In this document: positions 6,711-16,597 of the stretch, piece after piece
Layout: the number at the start of each line of letters is the position of its first letter
How positions within the stretch are numbered: position 1 is the first letter of the stretch
Origin: Chitinophaga parva
GTDB taxonomy: Bacteria > Bacteroidota > Bacteroidia > Chitinophagales > Chitinophagaceae
NCBI RefSeq assembly: GCF_003071345.1
Contig: NZ_QCYK01000001.1
Location: forward strand, 248,001 to 312,000
Reading direction: 5' to 3'
Length of the DNA: 64,000 nucleotides
Made by a program: the position numbers and the translations under genes
Notes under the pieces: model-generated
The model's database searches: none
Seen by the model: the letters and a program-made list of their open reading frames with translations, nothing else
What the model was told of the DNA's origin: nothing

Positions 6711-8615
6711 TTACTCACTCAGCTCCAGCCAGCGCATGCCCTTTTCATCCAGCAGGGCCATGATCTCCCCAACGCGGCGGGCGGCGGCGTCCAGCTCTTC
6801 GTAAGGCAGGCTGCCGGCTCCCATTTTTTCATCAAGTTGCTTCTTTTCTGCTTCCAGTGCTTCAATGTCCTTTTCCAGGAGTTGCAGCTCCCTTTGCTCT
6901 TTGAAACTGAGCTTTTTGGTAGCTGGCTTTTGCGGTGCGGCGGGGGCAGCGGATGGCTGGGGCTCACTGGAAGCGGGCTTTTCAACCGGTACTGGCATTT
7001 CCTTTATCTTTTCCTGGTCTTTTTCCCAATCGCGGTACTGGGTGTAGTTGCCGGGGAAATCGCGTATCACCCCGTTGCCTTCAAATACAAACAGGTGGTC
7101 TACCAGCTTGTCCATGAAGTAGCGGTCGTGGCTTACAATGAGCAGGCAGCCCTGGTAGCTGAGCAGGAAATCTTCCAGGATGCTCAGGGTGGGCAGGTCC
7201 AGGTCGTTTGTGGGTTCGTCCAGGATGAGGAAATTGGGATTGCGGAAAAGGAGGGACAGCAGGAACAAACGGCGTTTTTCACCCCCGCTTAACTTGGAGA
7301 TGAAAGTGTATTGTTTTTCCGGGGTGAAAAGGAAGAGTTGCAGGAACTGGGCGGCGCTCACCTTGGTGCCATCTGCCAGGGGAAAATTTTCCGCAATGTT
7401 CTTCACGAATTCGATCACCCGCATATCTTCCTTTACTACCAGGCCTTGCTGGCTGTAGTTGCCAAACACCACGGTCTCCCCTACGTTGATCTTGCCGGAA
7501 TCCGGCTGCTCCAGGCCCATGAGCATGTTGAGGAAGGTGGATTTACCCACCCCGTTCTTCCCCACCACGCCGATGCGTTCTCCTCTTTTGAAAGTATAGT
7601 CAAAGCCCTTGAGAATCTGCAGGCTGCCGAACGATTTATATACTTTTTTCAGTTCCAGGATCTTGCCACCCAGGCGGGTCATTTTCACATTAAGCTCCAG
7701 TTGCTGTTGCTCCAGGCGCTGTTTGGCGCGTTTTTCCACATCATAAAAAGCGTCCTGGCGCGATTTACTTTTGGTAGTGCGGGCCTTGGGTTGCTTGCGC
7801 ATCCATTCCAGCTCCTTGCGATACTGGTTGCGGGCTTTCTCCACGCTGCTGCGGTCCATATCCTCGCGGGAGGCCTTCTTTTCCAGGTAGTTCTCGTAAT
7901 CGCCCTTATAGATGAAGAGTTGCTGGCGGTCCAGTTCCATGATCTCGTTACACACACTGTCAAGGAAGTAGCGGTCGTGCGTTACCAGCAGCAGGGTTAC
8001 CCGTTCCTGGTCCAGGTAATTTTCCAGCCACTCGATCATGCTTACGTCCAGGTGGTTGGTAGGTTCGTCCATGATGAGGAGGGTGTGGGTGTGCTCAAAC
8101 CCAATATCAATAAGCACTTTAGCCAGGGCCACGCGCTTTTGCTGGCCACCGGAAAGGCTGCTCACGGGCTGGTCCAGGTGGTGGATGTTGAGGCGGCCGA
8201 GGATCTGCTTCACCTTGGCGTCAAAATGCCAGGCATTCAGCTCGTCCATCCGGGCAATGGCTTTGGTCAGTTCGTCCAGGTCTGGTTCCTGGTCTTCATC
8301 TGTAAGTTGTTCATAGGCTTTGATGGCCTGGAGCACAGGGTGGTTGTAGTTAAAGATATTCTCCAGCACAGATTTGTGGAGGACGAAGTCCGCCTGCTGT
8401 TCCAGCATTACCACGGTCACATCCTTGTGGATCCATACTTTGCCGGCATCGGCCACTTCCTTGCCACAGAGGATGCGCAGGAGCGTGCTTTTACCAGTAC
8501 CGTTCAGGGCCACCAGGGCTATTTTGTCGCCTTCTTCAATGTGAAAGCTGATATTTTCGAATAAAGGCGTAGCGCCGTAGGACTTGGTGAGCCCTTCTAC
8601 CGTAACATAATGCAT
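6711..8615 (-). CDS. ABC-F family ATPase (Uup/EttA-like)
   Basis: A 634-residue soluble protein with two ATP-binding cassettes and no membrane segment. The first cassette has Walker A ALNGTGKST, signature LSGGQQKR and Walker B LLIMDEPTNHLD. The second has GKNGVGKST, LSGGEKRR and LILDEPTNDLD. A charged linker joins them. The C-terminus (about 540-634) is a Pro/Ala-rich spacer followed by a Glu/Lys-rich coiled coil, which is the Uup layout. ABC-F proteins act on the ribosome or on DNA structures; Uup is linked to precise excision and ribosome assembly. The gene is monocistronic and convergent with the small secreted gene. Any antibiotic-resistance role is not supported. Confidence 0.9.
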   Translation of the reverse strand: MHYVTVEGLTKSYGATPLFENISFHIEEGDKIALVALNGTGKSTLLRILCGKEVADAGKVWIHKDVTVVMLEQQADFVLHKSVLENIFNYNHPVLQAIKAYEQLTDEDQEPDLDELTKAIARMDELNAWHFDAKVKQILGRLNIHHLDQPVSSLSGGQQKRVALAKVLIDIGFEHTHTLLIMDEPTNHLDVSMIEWLENYLDQERVTLLLVTHDRYFLDSVCNEIMELDRQQLFIYKGDYENYLEKKASREDMDRSSVEKARNQYRKELEWMRKQPKARTTKSKSRQDAFYDVEKRAKQRLEQQQLELNVKMTRLGGKILELKKVYKSFGSLQILKGFDYTFKRGERIGVVGKNGVGKSTFLNMLMGLEQPDSGKINVGETVVFGNYSQQGLVVKEDMRVIEFVKNIAENFPLADGTKVSAAQFLQLFLFTPEKQYTFISKLSGGEKRRLFLLSLLFRNPNFLILDEPTNDLDLPTLSILEDFLLSYQGCLLIVSHDRYFMDKLVDHLFVFEGNGVIRDFPGNYTQYRDWEKDQEKIKEMPVPVEKPASSEPQPSAAPAAPQKPATKKLSFKEQRELQLLEKDIEALEAEKKQLDEKMGAGSLPYEELDAAARRVGEIMALLDEKGMRWLELSE

Positions 8616-8706
8616 GGCGCAAAGTTAACAAACTACCACCTTGTTTGGTGGGCATTGTTTGCAACCGGAGTTCGATCGCAAAACCTCCTGCAGGAGTTAC
8701 GGGTAT

Positions 8707-8738
8707 AAAAAAAGCAGCCCGGATGAGCGGGCTGCTTT
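8707..8738 (-). terminator. Terminator after the Wzi/RemB-like gene
   Basis: Perfect 11-bp stem AAAGCAGCCCG (8711-8721) with CGGGCTGCTTT (8728-8738) and a 6-nt loop. Read on the minus strand it ends in a run of T (A residues 8707-8713 on the plus strand), 24 nt after the minus-strand stop at 8762. Confidence 0.9.
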
Positions 8739-8761
8739 GCTATTCAAAAAGAGTGGATGCT

Positions 8762-10336
8762 TTAGAAATCGTAATACAACTGGCGGAAGGAAGCCCGCAG
8801 GCCAATGTTGAAGATCAGCTCCTTGCGGTCCATGAGGTCATTAGACTCCTTGCGGCCGGTAACACCTACTTCCAGGCGGAGATTATTCTTAGGATTGAGC
8901 AGGTAGGACACGGTGCCGGTTACGTAGATCAAATTGGTGCCTACGCCCTGGCCAATATGGTTACCATACTCCAGGGTGCGGGTTTCGTAAGATTTATTGA
9001 TGTCGTGCCCGTAGTTGGTACCGGCGCTGTCCAGTCCATAATGCGCCAGTTGGATCTCTCCCCGCAGGAACCAGCGGCGATAGCGGTAGTCCGCTACGTT
9101 CACCCATTCCACAAAGTTAGCCCCCAGCGGGTCTGTAAGCGGCTGGCCATAATGGCTGTAGTTGTTGAGCGTAGTGCGCTGCGAGAAGGTGAAGGGCCGC
9201 GCAAAATTGCCTTCTGTGAGGAAGTTCAGGTTTTGTGCATGGAAAATGTCATTGGCACGGAAGCCCAGCTGACCGCCAAATTTATTGCCCCACCAGCCAT
9301 TGCCGGCCGTTATTTCCTTGAACTTAAATTCGTCCAGGATAAACTGGCCATAGAGGTTGGAATGCTTGCCGGTAACGTATTTGAGGTTAAGGCCCATTAA
9401 GGCGTTGTCCGGGGAGCCTACGGAAAATTCCACGGGGCGCAGGAACATGATAGGATTGAGGTAGCTCATATCAAAACCGCGCTTGCCAGATGAATCGGAG
9501 TCCTGCCAGATCACGGTTTCAAATAAACCAATGGAAAGTTTTTTGCTCACATTCCAATCCAGGTAGTTGAAGACACCCCATTTTTTGCGGTAGCCGTTAT
9601 CGTAAGATGCTTTGGGATAAAAGCGGTCTATGAACTGGGCCCACATGGTGGTGTATTGTATTTTACCAACGGTAGCCACCACTTTGAAATAAGGATAGTT
9701 GAACGCCACGTCGGACAGCAGCATGGAGCGGTAGCCATCGCCTATAAAGTTCTTGCCATAGCCCAGTTGCAGCTGCAGGAACTTGGCAGCCTTGTAATCC
9801 AGTACGGCAGAAGAATAGGCGAAGTCGAATGCTTTACCATTGTTGTAAGATTTCCATTCTCCCTGGCCGGGTACCAGTTGGGTTTTGCGGCCCCACTCAT
9901 CTACATAGCCGGGAAACTTGCCCTGGTTCTCGTAGAATTCAGAATAGAAATGAAAGCGTTGTCCCAGGCGGCCGCCTACGATCACACCGCGGGTATTGAG
10001 CCAGTCGGTGCCATTGCGGGAGCTGTGGCCCAGTTGGAAATCGGGCAGGAAGTCTGCATAGAAATCGTAATCAGGGTTGTTATACTCCAGGAGGTGCTCC
10101 TGGAATAATTTGCGGTGCCACCAGGAGCGTTTCTTCGTGGAATCGCCCAGTGGGGGCAGGTTCCAGGCCGGGCGTACACTATAGTCGCGCAGGGAGGAGT
10201 GAAAGTTGGCGGAATCGCCGGTAGCGTTGTAAAAGCCCAGTGAGTACTGATCGCCTGGGTTTTGCGCATAGGTAACACTGATGGCCATGCAGCAGCAAAT
10301 GGTCAGCAGTACAGTCACAACGTTTTTTATTTGCAT
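8762..10336 (-). CDS. Outer-membrane beta-barrel, capsule-assembly Wzi / gliding RemB-like
   Basis: A 524-residue protein with a Sec signal peptide (about 1-24, ending TYAQ). The rest is rich in aromatic, alternating strand segments and ends with RASFRQLYYDF, typical of an outer-membrane barrel. The segments GYGKNFIGDGYRSMLLSD, GGQLGF and NYSHYGQPLTDPLGANF are typical of the RemB/Wzi-like group. Wzi anchors capsule polysaccharide to the cell surface; RemB is an accessory gliding protein of Flavobacterium. Its neighbours are GDP-fucose synthesis and a polysaccharide assembly cluster, which favours polysaccharide attachment. A strong terminator follows it. Confidence 0.75.
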   Translation of the reverse strand: MQIKNVVTVLLTICCCMAISVTYAQNPGDQYSLGFYNATGDSANFHSSLRDYSVRPAWNLPPLGDSTKKRSWWHRKLFQEHLLEYNNPDYDFYADFLPDFQLGHSSRNGTDWLNTRGVIVGGRLGQRFHFYSEFYENQGKFPGYVDEWGRKTQLVPGQGEWKSYNNGKAFDFAYSSAVLDYKAAKFLQLQLGYGKNFIGDGYRSMLLSDVAFNYPYFKVVATVGKIQYTTMWAQFIDRFYPKASYDNGYRKKWGVFNYLDWNVSKKLSIGLFETVIWQDSDSSGKRGFDMSYLNPIMFLRPVEFSVGSPDNALMGLNLKYVTGKHSNLYGQFILDEFKFKEITAGNGWWGNKFGGQLGFRANDIFHAQNLNFLTEGNFARPFTFSQRTTLNNYSHYGQPLTDPLGANFVEWVNVADYRYRRWFLRGEIQLAHYGLDSAGTNYGHDINKSYETRTLEYGNHIGQGVGTNLIYVTGTVSYLLNPKNNLRLEVGVTGRKESNDLMDRKELIFNIGLRASFRQLYYDF

Positions 10337-10480
10337 GGTGTGCGGTTTGCGTTGTTTTATTTGAGGTGATTCTGGAATACGGGGGCCAAAGATAGCATTT
10401 TAAGCACCAAGGCCGGAATGCAAGGATTATTTTATGATTAGACTGTTGATACATGGTAGTTACAGGTATCACAGCAGCGC

Positions 10481-11413
10481 CTATACGACCCATGTATCCT
10501 TCACCCCCTCGTATACGGAGCGAATACCCTCTTCCAGTCCTATCCGGGCTTTCCAGCCCCTGTTACTAAGCCGGGTTACATCCATCAGCTTACGGGGCGT
10601 GCCATCCGGCTTGCTGGTATCAAACACCAGCCGCCCTTCATAACCTATAACGCGCTGTACTAGCCTGGCCAGATCAGCAATGCTAATATCTTCCCCAATA
10701 CCTATATTCAGAAAGCCTGGTTCATCGTATGTTTTCATGAGGAATACGCAGGCATCCGCCATATCATCTGCATGCAGGAATTCCCGCAGCGGCGTACCGG
10801 TTCCCCATACTACAACCTCCGGTGCATTGGTCACTTTTGCGGTGTGAAACTTGCGGATGAGCGCTGGCAGCACATGAGAGCGCTCCAGGTCGTAGTTGTC
10901 ATTAGGTCCATAAAGATTGGTAGGCATAACGGAAATAAAATGGCTACCATATTGCGCACGATAGGCATCTGCCATTTTTATGCCAGCAATTTTAGCGATG
11001 GCATATGGCTCATTGGTAGGTTCCAGCAGGCCGGTGAGTAGGGCTTCTTCTTTCAGGGGCTGGGGGGCCAGCTTGGGATAGATGCAGGAGGAGCCCAGGA
11101 ACATCAGTTTCGTAGTGCCGTGCAGGTGGGCAGCCTGCATGATGTTACTCTGTATCATTAAGTTATCATAAAGGAACTCCGCCCGGTAGGTGTTATTGGC
11201 AACGATGCCTCCCACTTTAGCGGCGGCCAGGAAAACGTAATCCGGCCGTTCCGCGGCAAAAAAGGCATCTACAGCGGTTTGCTGGCGGAGGTCCAATTCC
11301 GAAGAAGTACGGCCTATAATATTATTGAATCCTTCCTGTTGGAGTCTTCTCACAATAGCCGATCCCACCATACCCCGGTGGCCGGCTACATATATTTTAT
11401 CGGTAGGTTGCAT
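10481..11413 (-). CDS. fcl: GDP-L-fucose synthase
   Basis: A 310-residue SDR-family epimerase/reductase turning GDP-4-keto-6-deoxymannose into GDP-L-fucose with NADPH. The nucleotide-binding motif GHRGMVGS is near residue 11, YAIAKIAG supplies the catalytic Tyr/Lys pair, and [13 protein letters not shown] is a family signature. ATG 11413 is chosen; the frame is open to a TTG at 11422 that lies inside gmd. The gmd stop codon (11417-11415) is separated from this ATG by one nucleotide, so the two genes are translationally coupled. Confidence 0.93.
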   Translation of the reverse strand: MQPTDKIYVAGHRGMVGSAIVRRLQQEGFNNIIGRTSSELDLRQQTAVDAFFAAERPDYVFLAAAKVGGIVANNTYRAEFLYDNLMIQSNIMQAAHLHGTTKLMFLGSSCIYPKLAPQPLKEEALLTGLLEPTNEPYAIAKIAGIKMADAYRAQYGSHFISVMPTNLYGPNDNYDLERSHVLPALIRKFHTAKVTNAPEVVVWGTGTPLREFLHADDMADACVFLMKTYDEPGFLNIGIGEDISIADLARLVQRVIGYEGRLVFDTSKPDGTPRKLMDVTRLSNRGWKARIGLEEGIRSVYEGVKDTWVV

Positions 11414-11414
11414 G

Positions 11415-12527
11415 CTATTCAAATTGGTTCAGCACTTTATAACCTGCGTCTTTCAGCAGTTTTTCCCGGCGGAACAGGGCTACGTCTGCGGCTACCATTT
11501 CCTTCACCAGGGCGGGCAGGTCATATTGAGGTTGCCAGTCCAGCTGTGTTTGCGCTTTGGTAGGGTCGCCTACCAGCAGGTCTACTTCTGTGGGGCGGAA
11601 ATAGCGGGGATCAATATTTACCACTTCCTGGCCGGGCTGCAGCACGGAATCCTTAGCAGTTACTGATCTCACGATGCCTTTTTCATGTACCCCCTCGCCG
11701 GTAAATTCCACTTCTGCGCCCACTTCCGCGAACGACATACGGATAAATTCACGCACGGTAGTGGTAATGCCGGTGGCGATGACATAATCTTCCGGTTTAT
11801 CCTGCTGGAGAATGCGCCACATGGCTTCCACGTAATCCTTGGCGTGGCCCCAGTCGCGTTTTGCATCCAGGTTACCCATGAACAGCTTGTCCTGCATACC
11901 CAGGTGCAGCTTGGCCACCGCACGGGTGATCTTACGGCTTACAAACGTTTCACCGCGGAGGGGGCTTTCATGGTTGAAAAGAATGCCATTGCAGGCATAC
12001 ATACCGTAGGCCTCCCGGTAGTTCACTGTGATCCAGTAGGCATATAGTTTTGCAACGGCGTATGGAGAACGGGGATAGAAAGGTGTGGTTTCCCGCTGCG
12101 GCACCTCTTGTACCAGGCCATAAAGCTCGGAAGTAGAGGCCTGGTAGACCTTTGTTTTTTGTGTAAGGCCCAGCAGGCGCACTGCTTCGAGGATACGCAG
12201 GGTACCCAGGCCGTCTGCATTGGCGGTATATTCCGGGGTTTCAAAGCTTACCTGTACGTGGCTCATGGCACCGAGGTTGTAGATCTCATCGGGCTGTACC
12301 TGCTGGATGATACTGATGAGATTTGTGGCGTCTGTGAGGTCTCCGTAGTGAAGGGTAAGGTTTATGCCGGATTCATGGGGGTCCTGGTAGAGATGGTCAA
12401 TGCGGTCTGTATTGAACAGGGAGCTTCTCCGTTTGATACCATGGACGTGGTAACCTTTTTTGAGGAGCAACTCTGTGAGGTAGGCTCCGTCCTGGCCGGT
12501 GATGCCGGTGATGAGGGCTGTTTTCAT
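11415..12527 (-). CDS. gmd: GDP-mannose 4,6-dehydratase
   Basis: A 370-residue SDR-family enzyme that makes GDP-4-keto-6-deoxy-D-mannose, the substrate of the downstream fcl product. The Rossmann motif [14 protein letters not shown] is at the N-terminus, [16 protein letters not shown] follows, and [15 protein letters not shown] carries the Tyr/Lys catalytic pair. ATG 12527 is chosen because it puts the family-typical MKTALITG first; a TTG at 12554 would add nine unconserved residues. Base composition is like the rest of the chromosome, whereas the DNA beyond about 12.6 kb is much more AT-rich. Confidence 0.94.
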   Translation of the reverse strand: MKTALITGITGQDGAYLTELLLKKGYHVHGIKRRSSLFNTDRIDHLYQDPHESGINLTLHYGDLTDATNLISIIQQVQPDEIYNLGAMSHVQVSFETPEYTANADGLGTLRILEAVRLLGLTQKTKVYQASTSELYGLVQEVPQRETTPFYPRSPYAVAKLYAYWITVNYREAYGMYACNGILFNHESPLRGETFVSRKITRAVAKLHLGMQDKLFMGNLDAKRDWGHAKDYVEAMWRILQQDKPEDYVIATGITTTVREFIRMSFAEVGAEVEFTGEGVHEKGIVRSVTAKDSVLQPGQEVVNIDPRYFRPTEVDLLVGDPTKAQTQLDWQPQYDLPALVKEMVAADVALFRREKLLKDAGYKVLNQFE

Positions 12528-12589
12528 AAAAACGATTATCTGCTTATTTAACACAGGACATAATCCATGACAACCTGTTTAAAAGCATG

Positions 12590-12616
12590 CAAAAATATTG
12601 TCTTTCACATCGCCAC
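12590..12616 (-). promoter_or_regulatory. Probable promoter of gmd-fcl
   Basis: On the minus strand TATTTTTG (plus 12590-12597) matches the -7 consensus. A CTG lies 19 nt upstream of it where TTG is expected. The ATG of gmd is about 63 nt downstream. Confidence 0.45.
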
Positions 12617-12697
12617 CAGTCAACCACGTTAGAATTTGATTAAATTATCTATCAAAAATTCCTGCCAAATTATCTGAAAGCAGATTTACGCAATAAA

Positions 12698-13399
12698 TTA
12701 TTTGCCTAGTTTAATAGCATAAAACCGGGTTGTAAAATGATTTTTTGCCTTAAACGAAATATTCTTGTCGGCAAGCAATTTATCTATTCTCCTGTAATCA
12801 AACCCAAAATGCGTCCCCCAGCCTGGTCTCGATGGGTCCCTGTACACCGAAATATCCTTGCCGCGCAGCAGGTCACTAAAATAGTTTCTGGATTTTACAA
12901 CCCCGAGTTCCTGTAGGGTGTATCCCTTGTACACATTGCGTTTAAGAAGATATTTTGTAATACCCCAGGGGCCAATTTCTATTGGGACCGTTATCAGTAT
13001 CCGGGCATCAGATTTGCCCATTTCAATTAGATTGGATATCGCTTGGGGCAAATTTCCAACATGCTCGAGAGTTTCAAAACATGTTATAACATCAAATTGG
13101 CATTTGAACTTCACCGGCAAATCATTGTTAAGATTAATTTGGTCAAATCTTATGTGGGGGTATGATTTCCGAGCGGCCAGGACATGCTCTTCTACATATT
13201 CAAGTCCTACCGGCTTTTTTACGGCATACTTTTTCGTTATCAAATTCGTAATAAAACCATTACTGCAACCAACATCAGCGAAAAGATCATCTTTAATCGA
13301 AAATCTGTCCAACTGGCCAAAAATCACCTTTAGCCGGTATCGATGGGGAAGACTTTTAAGACTCTTCTTTTTATAGGTAAGCGAATGGTCTACAGGCAT
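12698..13399 (-). CDS. Class I SAM-dependent methyltransferase
   Basis: A 233-residue protein with methyltransferase motif I FADVGCSNGF (about residues 40-49), acidic motif II (VGLEYVEEH) and FDVITCFETLEHVG, which corresponds to motif post-II/III of the Methyltransf_11/23 fold. Lys/Ile-rich codon use and AT-rich DNA set it apart from gmd. It is the gene nearest gmd in the AT-rich polysaccharide region, so a sugar or polysaccharide O-methyltransferase is plausible, but the acceptor cannot be read from sequence. It is divergent from the PL8 lyase gene (128-bp shared upstream region). Confidence 0.75.
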   Translation of the reverse strand: MPVDHSLTYKKKSLKSLPHRYRLKVIFGQLDRFSIKDDLFADVGCSNGFITNLITKKYAVKKPVGLEYVEEHVLAARKSYPHIRFDQINLNNDLPVKFKCQFDVITCFETLEHVGNLPQAISNLIEMGKSDARILITVPIEIGPWGITKYLLKRNVYKGYTLQELGVVKSRNYFSDLLRGKDISVYRDPSRPGWGTHFGFDYRRIDKLLADKNISFKAKNHFTTRFYAIKLGK

Positions 13400-13527
13400 A
13401 ATATAATGATTTTTTATTCTATTTAACGAAGATAATCAGATTCCTTAAATACGAAAATTTTATCATAAAAACCGAAAATAGTGGTTTTAACATCGTTAAT
13501 TGACAATAATCTTAAATCTACTGTGAA

Positions 13528-15807
13528 ATGAACAAGCTACTTTTTTCATTTTTGTTGTGCAGTTGCGCCCAGATGTGTTCCGCTCAAAAGCAACAACAGA
13601 ATCAGGCAGTGATTGATAAATTAATCCAATCCGATACCTATGCCAGGTTAGTGAAAAATGTAAAAACTTCTAACGCTGCCCCTAACAATGTGACACAAAT
13701 GACCCAGGCAAATGTAAGGGCAATGAACACCAGCACACAGGGGCCAATTACAGCTAATATTAATGACATTGCTACTGCATGTAAGCAGATAAGCGCCAGT
13801 TCAGGCGCCGAATCCCGTGCAAACACCTATGGTAGCTTGACGACCTGGTTGGCATCGCCACCCAAATTTACGTGGACCGCCGGCGCAATTGAACAGCCGT
13901 CAGCAGCCGCCATGAGCCTGTTAATGCTGCAGAACGATATGAAACATGCAAACACGGGTGAAAAATTAGGGCCACAAATTGAAGAACTGATGACTAGGAG
14001 CCGACAATATATACGCTATAGCTGGAATAATGGGAAACAATCATCTTATTTTCAAAATCTGGGAACAGACGAGTTTGAAGAGACCCAGCGGCTTGCCAAC
14101 GTCGGTTACCGCATATTTGCCTTAGCGTCAATCGCAATGGTCACAAATGATAACAACGCCATGGATACCTTGTCCATGATCGTTAAAAATCAATTCCTGT
14201 ACGACTACAATAAATCAGGATATTTCCCGGCAACTATCAAATCCGATGGAATTATCGATCAACACAATCTCGGTGGATCCCAGGTCTATAACATTGGTTA
14301 TGGAGGGGATTTCATCAATGATATGATCCGCTATGGAAACTGGTTCAGAAACACCCCATATGCCTTAAGTGATAAAGAATTCAATACACTTGCAGACCTA
14401 ATGACAGATGGTACGCAATGGATGTTCTATAAAAACCATCCGGCATTCAACATTATGGGCCGCCATAACGCGCTTATCGTCAATGGTAGTGCCTCTCCGG
14501 CTTACATGGACCAACGGGGAAACATTAATTATCTGTCGGCACTAATACAGAACAAAAATACAGATTCATATAAAAAGTTGATGTCATTAAAAAACAGGCT
14601 CAATGACTTTGGCAGTTATAATATGGATTCTAGTAAGTACTTCTGGAATTCGGATCTGCTGATCCAATCAAACCCCGATTACTTCGCCTGTATAAAAATG
14701 CTTTCCAATAAAACAGGTTCTACAGAAACTGGAGACAGGAACAACCGTGAAGGCATCAACAACTATTACATGGGCGAAGGATCAACAATAATGTTTCATA
14801 CGGGCAGGGAATACGACAATGCCCGTGCTGTATGGAACTGGCGGGCCATTCCTGGCACCACTGTAAAACAAAAAAACGGTGCATTACCGCTGATTGCGTA
14901 TGGCCAGTTCTCTGAAAGTAACAATAACATTGCAGGAGGTGTATCCGATGGGAAAACAAGCATCGGGGGATTTTACCTTGATAGAAAAAACAATTATACA
15001 CAGGTAAATGCGCAGAAGGCATATTTCGCGTTTCCGAAATTCCTGCTATGTCTCGGCAACGGTGTTAACGATAATGCGCCAGACGGGGACAATATTGTAA
15101 CTACACTCAACCAGTCTGAACGGTTAACCCCCATCGTCTATGCCGCAAATGGCAAACAACCAATGACAGTTGGGACGGATCAAAAAGTAAACACCACTTT
15201 AACCTTAAGCAGCCCCTCATGGTTCTGGCAAGACAACACAGGATATATCATTATTCCCTCAGGTGAGGGAAAAACAGTCGTTAACCTAATTGGCGAACAA
15301 CGGCAAAACAACTGGAATAACATTGATAAGCGAAACCCGTCACAGGTACAAAATGTAAATATCTTCCAGCTTGGCATTGTCCATGGAAACCAAGGCAAAT
15401 GGAACTGCCAAGAATATATTTATGTTGTTGTTCCTAATGTTACAGCAGACCAGATGGGAGCCCAGTTTACAGCCTTATCAAGCGGCCTTAAAATAGTAAA
15501 TACAAAGGATCAGCAATCTGTGGCTTACCAGGATTATTTCTGTACGTTGATGTTAGACAGTCGGAAGGCGGAAAATTTTGCATTTGGTAATAATCAATAT
15601 AAGTTGGCTTCAACTGCCAGGACTGCCGTGATCATTAAAAAAAAGGGGAACCAACTGCGTATAGATGCGAATAAAATGGATAATGGGGATAATAGTGCAG
15701 CAAATGTGACTATTGCTAATAGCAATGGGAAAAAACAATCCCTGACAATTCCGGCACCTGCTCCACAGAGTGGATGGTTGCCGGCAGGGAAAGTTCTGAT
15801 GTTCTAA
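13528..15807 (+). CDS. Polysaccharide lyase family 8-like enzyme, secreted
   Basis: A 759-residue protein with a short Sec signal peptide (about 1-19, ending CSAQ). The N-terminal half is alpha-helical, the C-terminal half beta-rich, as in PL8 lyases (chondroitin AC, hyaluronate and xanthan lyases). Conserved blocks are visible: DGIIDQHNLGGSQVYNIGYGG (around His246 and Tyr258), GRHN (Arg312), and NREGINNYYMGEG followed by a WNWRAIPGTT motif at 436-445. His, Tyr and Arg at these places match the catalytic set of the family. The substrate is unknown; its position inside a polysaccharide assembly cluster suggests it cuts or trims the polymer made there. It is the only plus-strand gene between 12.7 and 27.2 kb, and its stop overlaps the convergent GT2 stop. 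Confidence 0.8.
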   Translation: MNKLLFSFLLCSCAQMCSAQKQQQNQAVIDKLIQSDTYARLVKNVKTSNAAPNNVTQMTQANVRAMNTSTQGPITANINDIATACKQISASSGAESRANTYGSLTTWLASPPKFTWTAGAIEQPSAAAMSLLMLQNDMKHANTGEKLGPQIEELMTRSRQYIRYSWNNGKQSSYFQNLGTDEFEETQRLANVGYRIFALASIAMVTNDNNAMDTLSMIVKNQFLYDYNKSGYFPATIKSDGIIDQHNLGGSQVYNIGYGGDFINDMIRYGNWFRNTPYALSDKEFNTLADLMTDGTQWMFYKNHPAFNIMGRHNALIVNGSASPAYMDQRGNINYLSALIQNKNTDSYKKLMSLKNRLNDFGSYNMDSSKYFWNSDLLIQSNPDYFACIKMLSNKTGSTETGDRNNREGINNYYMGEGSTIMFHTGREYDNARAVWNWRAIPGTTVKQKNGALPLIAYGQFSESNNNIAGGVSDGKTSIGGFYLDRKNNYTQVNAQKAYFAFPKFLLCLGNGVNDNAPDGDNIVTTLNQSERLTPIVYAANGKQPMTVGTDQKVNTTLTLSSPSWFWQDNTGYIIIPSGEGKTVVNLIGEQRQNNWNNIDKRNPSQVQNVNIFQLGIVHGNQGKWNCQEYIYVVVPNVTADQMGAQFTALSSGLKIVNTKDQQSVAYQDYFCTLMLDSRKAENFAFGNNQYKLASTARTAVIIKKKGNQLRIDANKMDNGDNSAANVTIANSNGKKQSLTIPAPAPQSGWLPAGKVLMF

Positions 15808-16589
15808 GCAGACTTGCGGAATAAAGCATTGAGGCGGAGCCCTATTTTTTCAGAGACCGTATACCAAACATTGACAAACATAAAGATGGCAAATTTATAA
15901 TGCGCTTTGATCCCATTGCCCTCGTACATCTTGAATACCCTCCAATTGTGTTTAACGAGGTCTATTTTATTGGCAGACAAAGAGGTTTGACGGAGTGTAT
16001 AAGTGGCTAGCGGCTCGAGGATGCCATATGCATACCCGCCACCAGAAAGCATTCCCAGCCAATATGCCCAGTCATGTCGTTTAGGGAAATCCGGCATAGC
16101 AGGTTTTCCTATTTGATCCGCGTCATACATGGCGGTAAGGCACCCGATATGGCATTTTTTAAGCAACTGATTATAAGAAAGTCTTTGGGGTACTTTTCGC
16201 AGGATTCTCGTAATGCCATTGTCTGCATAATAAGATGTATATGATAAGGCAATATTATGCTCCAGCATAAATTTTACCTGAACCTCCAGCTTGTTGGGAA
16301 ACCAGGAATCATCGCTGTCAAGGAAGGCGATAAAACGGCCAATTGAAATACTGATCCCATGGTTTCTCGCCTTCACTGGCCCCCCATTCATCGGCATCCT
16401 GACGTACTTTATCCTGTTATCTTTTTCTAATAAAGTTAGAACTACTTCTGCAGTATTATCACTAGAATAGTCATCAATGATCAACAACTCCCATTCCTCA
16501 AAAGATTGGGCGAGTACAGAATTTATTGTCTTGGTGATATATTTGCCTGCATTATATGCGGGTGTGATAATACTAACAACCGGATCCAT
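15804..16589 (-). CDS. Glycosyltransferase family 2
   Basis: A 261-residue GT-A fold protein. VSIITPAYNAGKYI at the N-terminus, LLIIDDYSSDNT for nucleotide binding and FLDSDDSW as the DxD-type metal site are all present. No membrane segment is evident. It should add one sugar to the lipid-linked repeat unit in the cytosol; donor and linkage are not predictable here. It is the last gene of the minus-strand polysaccharide operon, 8 nt after the preceding GT2, and its stop overlaps the convergent PL8 stop by a few bases. Confidence 0.88.
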   Translation of the reverse strand: MDPVVSIITPAYNAGKYITKTINSVLAQSFEEWELLIIDDYSSDNTAEVVLTLLEKDNRIKYVRMPMNGGPVKARNHGISISIGRFIAFLDSDDSWFPNKLEVQVKFMLEHNIALSYTSYYADNGITRILRKVPQRLSYNQLLKKCHIGCLTAMYDADQIGKPAMPDFPKRHDWAYWLGMLSGGGYAYGILEPLATYTLRQTSLSANKIDLVKHNWRVFKMYEGNGIKAHYKFAIFMFVNVWYTVSEKIGLRLNALFRKSA

Positions 16590-16597
16590 AATTTTAA

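Noticed and set aside
7311..8564. A 417-codon plus-strand frame
   Set aside because: It is the antisense shadow of the ABC-F gene, whose motifs are complete on the other strand.
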